Shown piece after piece: positions 1 through 5,800 of a DNA stretch of 7,023 nucleotides. Position 1 is the first letter of the stretch. Each line of letters begins with the position of its first letter. Source of the stretch: Chryseobacterium gleum (GTDB taxonomy: Bacteria > Bacteroidota > Bacteroidia > Flavobacteriales_D > Sanyastnellaceae); NCBI GenBank assembly GCA_943330925.2, contig CALQJP020000128.1:1-7023 (forward strand), given 5' to 3'. The position numbers and the translations under genes were made by a program. The notes under the pieces are model-generated. The model searched no databases, was not told where the DNA came from, and was given only the letters and a program-made list of their open reading frames with translations.

Positions 1-1808
1 CAGGTGGCAACAACACTACCTATAACCACAACGTGAACGTGACCTACAAGCTGCCTTTCGATAAGTTTCCGCTTATTGACTTCATCAGCAGCGATGCTCG
101 CTATGCTGCCACCTATCGCTGGGACCGCGCGCCTTTCTCGCAAGACTCACTGGGCAACACCATTCAGAACACACGCCAATTGCAGCTCAATGTGCAGGGT
201 AATTTAGAAACGCTGTATAACAAGGTGCCCTTGTTGAAAGACATCAATACAGGCAAGAAACCCAAAGACGACAAAAAGAAAAACGAGAAAGAAGATCCAA
301 CGAAGAAAGACGGATTCGGGAAGGACGATAAGCAAAAAGAAGAAAAACGCGATCCTATTAACCCAAGCCATGTGGCGCTTCGCTTCCTGATGATGGTGCG
401 CAGTGTAAACGGAACTTACACGCGCAACGAAGGCATGTTGCTTCCAGGTTATGCGCAACCCTCGAAAATTCTGGGTATGGATGAAAGTTTCAACGCCCCT
501 GGAATTCCGTTCCTTGTTGGGCAGCAGAACACCGACATCTGGGGCGACCCAACCGGCGAAAACTTCGCCCTCAATGCTGCGGCCAATGGTTGGCTTGTGC
601 AATTGCCTTCGCTCAACACACAATACAACGAAACGTATTCCGAAACGTGGAACTATAAAATCAATCTAGAGCCTATCAAGAGTTTCAAGATTGAACTTAC
701 CGCCAATCGCACCGAAGGACGCAACCTCACAAGCTTCTTCCGCCTCGACGATGAAACGGGTGAGTATGTGTTCGATTCTCCTATGGAAACAGGCAATGTA
801 AGTGCTTCGATTATTACGTGGCCTACGGCATTCCTCCGTGACGACGATAAGAACGAATATCAAAACGCTGCATTCGAAGCGTTTCTGGACAACCGCCTCA
901 TCTTCTCGGAAAGACTCAACTCCGAAAGCTATCAAGTTGGCTCTCCGGAAGCGAATGGATACTACAGTGGATGGGGTCCCACATCGCAAGACGTTGTGAT
1001 ACCTGCATTCCTTGCAGCATACACCGGCCAGGATGTAAATGAAGTATCGGCCAATCCGTTTAAGCCGAAGGTGCAACCCAACTGGAGCGTTACGTATGAC
1101 GGTCTCTCTAAGATTCCGGCCATCAAGAAATACTTCAAACAATTCAACTTGAAGCACAGTTACCGCTCGACCTATACCACCAGCTATGTGAGCAATTTGA
1201 ATTTCACACCCAACGAAGAAGGCTTGCCAACCACTGTCGATCAAAGTGACTTCCCGAACTACATCACACGCAGGCAGATTAACAGCGTCAACATATCGGA
1301 ACAGATTACGCCGCTTTCGCTCGACATGACCTTGAAGACGAAAAAGAAAAAGAACAAGGAGAAAACCAACGAGCCACAATTGAAAGTGGAATACAAGAAA
1401 GACAGAACGCTTGCTCTCGGACTTACCAATTACCAGATAACAGAAACCAAGAGTAACTCACTGACGCTCGGTTTAGGTTATAAGATCAACGAGGTGCCCA
1501 ATCCGTTCCGCAAGAAAAACAGCAAGCTTCCCATCAAGATGCTGGCGAATACATCACTCAATCTACGCGCCGACCTTACCGTGCGCGACAACGTGACACT
1601 CATTCGTAAAATGGTGGAACAAACCAGCCAACCAACTGCCGGGCAGCGTTTGTATAGCTTGAAGACGAGCGCCGACATGGCCGTAAGCGACAAGCTTACT
1701 ATCCGATTCTTCTACGATCACCAGCTCAACAAACCCAAAATCTCCACTTCCTTCCCGACTTCGAATATCTCCACCGGTATTTCATTGCGTTTCAGCCTCA
1801 ACAGCTAA
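1..1808 (+). CDS. sprA: SprA (Sov) T9SS outer-membrane translocon, C-terminal part (5' truncated by window edge)
   Basis: SprA is the very large outer-membrane beta-barrel (about 2,400 residues in Flavobacterium) through which T9SS cargo, including gliding adhesins and secreted enzymes, leaves the cell. The reading frame is open to the left edge: codons from position 3 read GGNNTTYNHNVNVTYKLPFD with no stop. The GTG at 33 is therefore an internal valine codon, not a start. About 601 residues are visible, roughly the last quarter. Family signatures recalled from known SprA proteins are 'LPFDKFPLIDFISSDARYAA' followed by TYRWDRAP near the left edge, then NxQGNLETLYNKVPLLK, LMMVRSVNGTYTRNEG, and a C-terminal part with HQLNKPKISTSFPTSN and a final amphipathic strand ISTGISLRFSLNS, typical of an outer-membrane barrel end. 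Two lysine-rich stretches (255-350 and 1335-1364) fit periplasmic turns. The C-terminus looks intact, with TAA at 1806-1808. The flippase gene starts 24 bases downstream on the same strand. Confidence 0.93.
   Translation, partial: GGNNTTYNHNVNVTYKLPFDKFPLIDFISSDARYAATYRWDRAPFSQDSLGNTIQNTRQLQLNVQGNLETLYNKVPLLKDINTGKKPKDDKKKNEKEDPTKKDGFGKDDKQKEEKRDPINPSHVALRFLMMVRSVNGTYTRNEGMLLPGYAQPSKILGMDESFNAPGIPFLVGQQNTDIWGDPTGENFALNAAANGWLVQLPSLNTQYNETYSETWNYKINLEPIKSFKIELTANRTEGRNLTSFFRLDDETGEYVFDSPMETGNVSASIITWPTAFLRDDDKNEYQNAAFEAFLDNRLIFSERLNSESYQVGSPEANGYYSGWGPTSQDVVIPAFLAAYTGQDVNEVSANPFKPKVQPNWSVTYDGLSKIPAIKKYFKQFNLKHSYRSTYTTSYVSNLNFTPNEEGLPTTVDQSDFPNYITRRQINSVNISEQITPLSLDMTLKTKKKKNKEKTNEPQLKVEYKKDRTLALGLTNYQITETKSNSLTLGLGYKINEVPNPFRKKNSKLPIKMLANTSLNLRADLTVRDNVTLIRKMVEQTSQPTAGQRLYSLKTSADMAVSDKLTIRFFYDHQLNKPKISTSFPTSNISTGISLRFSLNS
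255..350 (+). other. Lys/Asp/Glu-rich low-complexity insert in SprA
   Basis: These 32 codons encode 13 Lys, 1 Arg and 10 acidic residues, between the conserved blocks ETLYNKVPLLKDINTG and HVALRFLMMVRSVNG. The composition suggests a disordered, highly charged loop or turn, most likely periplasmic since SprA barrel strands flank it. I recall that SprA homologues vary in length and sequence here. A second, shorter lysine-rich turn is encoded at 1335-1364. Confidence 0.6.
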
Positions 1809-1832
1809 ACACTACCTCCACGCGAATCAACC

Positions 1833-3290
1833 ATGGGTGCAATACGTAAGACTTTCCTTTCGAACCTGCTGCTGCTCATCGGTATCAACTTGCTCATCAA
1901 GCCATTTTACTTGCTGGTTATAGAAGCAAGTATTCAAGAGCGTTTAGGGCCGGATGCGTATGGAATGTATTTCGCCTTGCTCAACATTTCATTCATTCTC
2001 AACATTCTTCCCGACATCGGCATTACCAATTGGAACAACCGGCATGTTGCGTCCAACGGCATCATACAAGCGTCGCAATTTCAAAAGTTAATTCGCATAC
2101 GCATTTCACTTGGACTCGTCTATCTCTTAGTGTGCACAGGTGTCGGGCTGTTTATGGATTACGAAGAGCACGCAATGGCGTGGCTCATTGTCCTTGCGTT
2201 CAATCAAGTGCTTTCTACAGGTGTGTTGTTTTTACGCTCATACCTCACGGGAATGCACGCATTTGCAAGCGACCGATTTGTCTCCATTCTCGACCGACTG
2301 CTTCTCATTGGTATGATGGGAGCAGCGCTTCTTTGGATTCCCCGTGACGAAGTTTTTCCGATCTCCTATTTCATCTACGGTCAAACAATCGCTTATGGTG
2401 CAACCTTACTGGTCTCCTTCATCCTCGTCGTTCGCCTCACCACGAAAGGAGGAAAGAACGAGGTACTGTCGACCGATACCATTCTCACTTCGAGTCTGCC
2501 ATTTGCATTGCTCATCTTCTTTTCGATGATTTCAGGACGCGTCGATGCCGTATTGCTCGAACGCATGAAAGGCAGCTTCGATGCCGGCATTTATGCCATG
2601 GCGTTTCGCCTGGGAGATATGCTCACTATGATTTCCTATTTGTTTGCCGTTCTGCTCCTACCCCTGCTTTCGCGGCAGCTGTCCAATGGAGAGCAGCCTC
2701 GCGAGTTGTTCGGCATTTCCTTTCGTTTGCTGCTGACCGGTTGTGCATGGATGGCTTTGATATCCGTGTTTCAAGCAGAATACACTCTGAAAATTCTATA
2801 CAACGAGCATACATCGGAAGCAGCTCTGGTGCTGCCCTGGACGATAGGAGCCGCCGTGATGTTTTCACTGCAGTACGCCACAGGAACACTGCTTACTGCA
2901 GGTCACAAAATGAAACTCCTGATTGTAGTTGCTTTGTTGAGCCTTCTGGTAAACCTGACGCTCAACACGAAGCTGATACCCTACGGCGGCGCTGTTGGTG
3001 CGGCTCAAGCTGCTTTTATGACACAAACATTTGTGTTCCTCATTCAAGCGGTTTTCATTCAAAAATACTATCGCGTCTGGACGATGAAGCTGCTCATTCA
3101 AAGCACTCTTTTCATTTCCGTGAGCTTCGTGTCGGCCAGTTTAATTGCAAGTGCAAACTTATCGGCAGTGCTGACCATGGGGAGCATCACAGCCACGGTT
3201 GTCTTCATCGGCATTCTCACGAGCATGCTCCCTGTGCGCGATATAAAGAAGATTCTGCCAATCACACATCAAGTAACGGAAGAAAGTTAA
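1833..3290 (+). CDS. Polysaccharide flippase, MOP superfamily (PST/Wzx-like)
   Basis: This 485-residue integral inner-membrane protein probably moves undecaprenyl-linked saccharide units from the cytoplasmic to the periplasmic face. About 14 hydrophobic segments can be picked out (near residues 10-30, 42-60, 91-108, 115-137, 153-169, 176-200, 218-234, 262-279, 296-313, 332-354, 361-375, 388-409, 419-441 and 445-466), which fits MOP flippases. PST-type landmarks are ERLGPDAYGMYFALLNISF and DIGITNWNNR at 36-70, SGRVDAVLLERMKGSFDAGIY at 234-254, and the block from GHKMKLLIV to LNTKLIPYGGAVGAAQAAF at 357-395. The last block matches the family's usual 'N-x-x-LN-x-x-LIP-x-x-G-x-x-GAA' pattern. The length is normal for the family and nothing looks truncated. 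The ATG at 1833 is the first start after the sprA stop. It has no Shine-Dalgarno sequence, which is usual in Bacteroidota. The substrate cannot be deduced. It is probably co-transcribed with sprA upstream and the Wzz-like gene 31 bases downstream. Confidence 0.9.
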   Translation: MGAIRKTFLSNLLLLIGINLLIKPFYLLVIEASIQERLGPDAYGMYFALLNISFILNILPDIGITNWNNRHVASNGIIQASQFQKLIRIRISLGLVYLLVCTGVGLFMDYEEHAMAWLIVLAFNQVLSTGVLFLRSYLTGMHAFASDRFVSILDRLLLIGMMGAALLWIPRDEVFPISYFIYGQTIAYGATLLVSFILVVRLTTKGGKNEVLSTDTILTSSLPFALLIFFSMISGRVDAVLLERMKGSFDAGIYAMAFRLGDMLTMISYLFAVLLLPLLSRQLSNGEQPRELFGISFRLLLTGCAWMALISVFQAEYTLKILYNEHTSEAALVLPWTIGAAVMFSLQYATGTLLTAGHKMKLLIVVALLSLLVNLTLNTKLIPYGGAVGAAQAAFMTQTFVFLIQAVFIQKYYRVWTMKLLIQSTLFISVSFVSASLIASANLSAVLTMGSITATVVFIGILTSMLPVRDIKKILPITHQVTEES

Positions 3291-3321
3291 AACGAGCTTT
3301 ACCTTTACAGCCAATCCTATC

Positions 3322-4353
3322 ATGAACATGAACGAGAGCCATTCAGAAAACAAGACGACGTCACTTGATTCGTCAAACCTGTTCATTCTTCTCTACTCGT
3401 GGAGAAAACCCATCTTACTGGTTTCTATTGCTGCAGCTGCGATTTCTGCTGTTGTCAGTCTTTTGCTCAAAGAACGATACAAAAGCACCGTGGTACTGTA
3501 TGCAGAGCAGCAACACTCATTTGGTGCCCAGCTCCTGGAAGATGTTCAGAAGGAAGACTTGCTCACCTTCGGGGAAGAAGAAGACGCGGAGCGCTTGCTT
3601 CAAATCATCAACTCCGATCAGGTACGTAACAAAATCATCGATAAATATCAATTGTGGGAAGTGTATGACGTGCAGCGCGATCAACGCGGAGCCAATACAC
3701 TTATCGCAAAAGAGTATCAGAGCAATGTATCGGCGCAACTCACAAAATTCGGCTCGGTGGAAGTAGCTGTCTTGGATGAAAAACCGGAGCGCGCGCGCGA
3801 TATGGCCAACGACATTGCCCTCTACTCCGACTCGGTTGCGAATCGCATGCGAAGCGAACGAGCGATGACCGCATTCAAATACGCAGAGTCTTCGCTGCAA
3901 AGTGTTTTGAATGAAGTAAAAACCATGGAAGACTCCATGAAAGTGCTGCAGGAAATGGGAGTATACAGCTACATCGATCAAATTGCAGCGCTCACCGAAA
4001 TGTATGGAACCGCAATCGCAGGAGGCCATCCGGACAGAGCACTTCAGCTGAAACAACAAATGGACTTTCTTTCGAAATACGGAACCACGTATGTCAATCT
4101 CGAAACAAACTTGAAAGAAGCATACGAAAAACTAAACGTGCTGCGCAAGCGCTACGACCTCATGAAAATTGACGTGGAAAGTAACATACCTGTAATGCGC
4201 GTAGTTGACTATGCCAGTGCCGCCGACAAAAAATCCTTTCCGATTCGCTGGCTCATTGTTGCCATGAGCACACTGTCCGCTTTTGTATTCACGTTTATCA
4301 TTTTGCTTGTGCTCGACAATTTCAAAAGACTGCGTTCACAAGGCAGAATCTGA
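3322..4353 (+). CDS. Wzz-type polysaccharide co-polymerase (chain-length determinant)
   Basis: This 343-residue protein has the two-helix hairpin layout of Wzz/PCP proteins. A cytoplasmic N-terminus is followed by a membrane segment at about 30-49 (ILLVSIAAAAISAVVSLLL), a large periplasmic domain at about 50-305 that is partly coiled-coil (about 180-215 and 255-290), and a second membrane segment at about 309-331. The second segment is preceded by VVDYASAADKKSFPIRW, which matches the Pro/Lys motif usually found just before TM2 in this family (normally richer in proline). The early periplasmic part, ERYKSTVVLYAEQQ, also fits the Wzz N-terminal domain. Only a short basic tail follows TM2 and there is no Walker A motif, so this is a stand-alone PCP and not a Wzc-type tyrosine kinase. 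Family members set the chain length made by a Wzy polymerase; the candidate partner begins 4 bases downstream. A second in-frame ATG at 3328 could be the start instead, two codons shorter; neither has a Shine-Dalgarno sequence. Confidence 0.86.
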   Translation: MNMNESHSENKTTSLDSSNLFILLYSWRKPILLVSIAAAAISAVVSLLLKERYKSTVVLYAEQQHSFGAQLLEDVQKEDLLTFGEEEDAERLLQIINSDQVRNKIIDKYQLWEVYDVQRDQRGANTLIAKEYQSNVSAQLTKFGSVEVAVLDEKPERARDMANDIALYSDSVANRMRSERAMTAFKYAESSLQSVLNEVKTMEDSMKVLQEMGVYSYIDQIAALTEMYGTAIAGGHPDRALQLKQQMDFLSKYGTTYVNLETNLKEAYEKLNVLRKRYDLMKIDVESNIPVMRVVDYASAADKKSFPIRWLIVAMSTLSAFVFTFIILLVLDNFKRLRSQGRI

Positions 4354-4361
4354 TGGCATGA
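4351..4361 (+). promoter_or_regulatory. Stop-start-stop-start junction likely coupling translation of the Wzz and ligase/polymerase genes
   Basis: The bases TGATGGCATGA contain the Wzz-gene stop TGA (4351-4353). This shares its A with an out-of-frame ATG (4353-4355) that reads Met-Ala-stop, and that second TGA (4359-4361) overlaps the ATG of the next gene (4358-4360). Only a weak AAGG (4340-4343) lies upstream. The packing suggests that ribosomes finishing the Wzz gene re-initiate on the next gene. That is inference; the overlaps are read directly from the sequence. Confidence 0.45.
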
Positions 4362-5800
4362 CCAACGCATCATCCATTTCCAAAAGAACACTCTATCTGC
4401 TTTCCGCCTGCTTCATTGCAATCATGGCGGTTGGCATTTATATGGAACAGTATGCGGTGTTGCTCATTCCTGCAGCACTCACCGTGCTTTGGGCTGCGTT
4501 TTTCAAACTGGACTATCTAATTCTATTCATTGCGTTTTGTACTCCTTTCAGCATTAATCTGGAAGACCTGGAAATTGGAGGCGTAGGCATGTATCTGCCC
4601 ACAGAGCCCCTGCTGTTTGGTGTTCTCGTGCTATTCGTTTTCAAACTTCTTTCGGGAAAAAGTATTGACCAAGCAATCTTCAAACATCCTGTCAGCTATT
4701 TGCTATATGCCTATTTAGGGTGGATGGCCATCACATGCATGACCAGTGAATACCCCGTTGTGAGCTTGAAATTTGTCACTACACGGCTTTGGTTCATCGT
4801 TTCATTCTACTTCATCGCAACGCATATTTTTCGCAACCGTGCGATGATGAAATCCTATCTGCTGCTCTACTTTTTCTCCCTCACCTGCGTAATCGTCTAC
4901 ACCGTTACCCGCCATGCGCAGTTTGGATTCGACAAAGACTCTGCACACTGGGTGATGGAGCCACTTTTCAAAGACCACACAAGCTATGGCGCTGTTTTAG
5001 CGATGTTTTTTCCGATTGTTATTGCATTGCTCATGCAGCGCAACATGAACGTATTGATGCGCGTGCTGCTTACGATCGGGTTCATCATACTTACAACAGG
5101 ACTGGTGTTGTCCTACACCCGCGCCGCATGGATTTCCATTATTGGTGCAGCAGCTATTCTCGCCGTTATGCTCTTGCGCATTCAATTGCGGCACCTCATT
5201 GTCGGGGCATCGCTGGCAACAGGTATTCTACTGATTGGTTGGGACGACATCGTAATGAGCCTGGAGCAAAACAAACAGGAAAGCAGCGACAATCTCGACG
5301 AACACGTCAGTTCTATTTCCAACGTTTCTTCCGACGCAAGCAATCTGGAGCGCTTGAATCGTTGGAATTGTGCGATCGAACTTTTTAAGGAGCGACCGCT
5401 CGTGGGCTGGGGACCTGGCACGTATCAATTTGTTTACGCACCCTTTCAGCGTTCCAAAGACCGAACTATCATCAGCACCAATCAGGGCGATGGAGGCAAT
5501 GCACACAGCGAATACCTCGGGCCTCTATGCGAGCAAGGCGTGCCGGGAACCATTTGGGTAATCGGCCTTTTGTACACCATAAGCGCACTTGCATTCAGGC
5601 TATTCTACTCGCTGGAAGATGGCGACATCAAACGACTGGTTGCAGGAGCCTATCTAGGTCTCATGACATACTTCATTCACGGCGTGCTCAACAACTATCT
5701 CGACACCGACAAAGCATCGATACCATTCTGGGGATTCATTGCCATACTCGTATCGATAGACCTCTACCATCGAGCAGAATCAACCACGCAACGCTCTTAG
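4358..5800 (+). CDS. O-antigen ligase / polymerase superfamily protein (WaaL- or Wzy-like)
   Basis: This 480-residue polytopic inner-membrane protein belongs to the O-antigen ligase/Wzy superfamily. These proteins polymerise lipid-linked repeat units or transfer the glycan to lipid A-core or another acceptor at the periplasmic face. About 12-14 hydrophobic segments surround one long soluble loop at about 300-395, the hallmark of the family. Landmarks are FKDHTSYGAVLAMFFP (204-219), LSYTRAAWIS (251-260, with the conserved Arg255), ERLNRWNCAIELFKERPLVGWGPGTY (331-356) and NAHSEYLGPLCEQGVPG (381-397, with the conserved His383). An Arg in a TM-flanking motif and a His in the loop are the residues known to matter in WaaL. 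The part of the loop at 302-330 is rich in Ser, Asn and acid residues. The ATG at 4358 was chosen because it follows the Wzz stop; an in-frame TTG at 4283 would add 25 mostly unconvincing residues encoded inside the Wzz gene. Motifs alone do not separate ligase from polymerase; the adjacent Wzz gene mildly favours polymerase. The 3' end overlaps pabB by 21 bases. Confidence 0.88.
   Translation: MTNASSISKRTLYLLSACFIAIMAVGIYMEQYAVLLIPAALTVLWAAFFKLDYLILFIAFCTPFSINLEDLEIGGVGMYLPTEPLLFGVLVLFVFKLLSGKSIDQAIFKHPVSYLLYAYLGWMAITCMTSEYPVVSLKFVTTRLWFIVSFYFIATHIFRNRAMMKSYLLLYFFSLTCVIVYTVTRHAQFGFDKDSAHWVMEPLFKDHTSYGAVLAMFFPIVIALLMQRNMNVLMRVLLTIGFIILTTGLVLSYTRAAWISIIGAAAILAVMLLRIQLRHLIVGASLATGILLIGWDDIVMSLEQNKQESSDNLDEHVSSISNVSSDASNLERLNRWNCAIELFKERPLVGWGPGTYQFVYAPFQRSKDRTIISTNQGDGGNAHSEYLGPLCEQGVPGTIWVIGLLYTISALAFRLFYSLEDGDIKRLVAGAYLGLMTYFIHGVLNNYLDTDKASIPFWGFIAILVSIDLYHRAESTTQRS
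5780..5800. other. Tail-to-tail overlap of two convergent genes
   Basis: The minus-strand stop of pabB (TGA, complement of 5780-5782) lies inside the last codons of the plus-strand ligase/polymerase gene, whose TAG is at 5798-5800. The two coding regions share 21 bases. There is no spacer for a bidirectional terminator, and I see no convincing GC-rich hairpin with a T-tract on either side, so the 3' ends of the two messages probably overlap. Confidence 0.85.

Noticed and set aside
33..35. GTG at the beginning of the SprA reading frame as a true start codon
   Set aside because: The frame stays open to the left edge, and the visible protein matches only the C-terminal quarter of SprA, so this is an internal valine codon.
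666..1379. Long antisense open frame (237 codons, minus) inside sprA
   Set aside because: It lies wholly opposite a well-recognised gene. Its product has a Cys/Arg-rich, patternless composition and no recognisable domain.
3300..3307. TACCTTTA before the Wzz gene as a promoter -7 box
   Set aside because: The last base deviates from TAnnTTTG and there is no TTTG/TTG element about 20 bases upstream. The 31-base gap fits operon spacing better.
2741..3325. Alternative-frame open stretch (194 codons, plus) over the flippase end
   Set aside because: The translation is rich in His, Ser, Cys and Arg, as expected for an out-of-frame reading of a membrane-protein gene. The flippase frame carries clear family motifs here.
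3789..3799. Alternating GCGCGCGCGCG run
   Set aside because: It is explained by the in-frame codons for Arg-Ala-Arg in the Wzz protein; too short to argue for Z-DNA or a repeat element.
3517..4059. Antisense open frame (180 codons, minus) inside the Wzz gene
   Set aside because: It is a shadow of the Wzz codons, with a His/Cys/Phe-rich composition, no domain, and no upstream signal.
4283..4357. TTG at 4283 as the start of the ligase/polymerase gene
   Set aside because: It would add 25 residues lying within the Wzz coding region. The ATG at 4358 sits at a coupled junction and gives a family-like N-terminus leading straight into the first membrane segment.
4789..5388. Alternative-frame open stretch (199 codons, plus) inside the ligase/polymerase gene
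   Set aside because: Composition is His/Arg/Cys-rich with no motif, while the overlapping frame encodes conserved ligase-family motifs.
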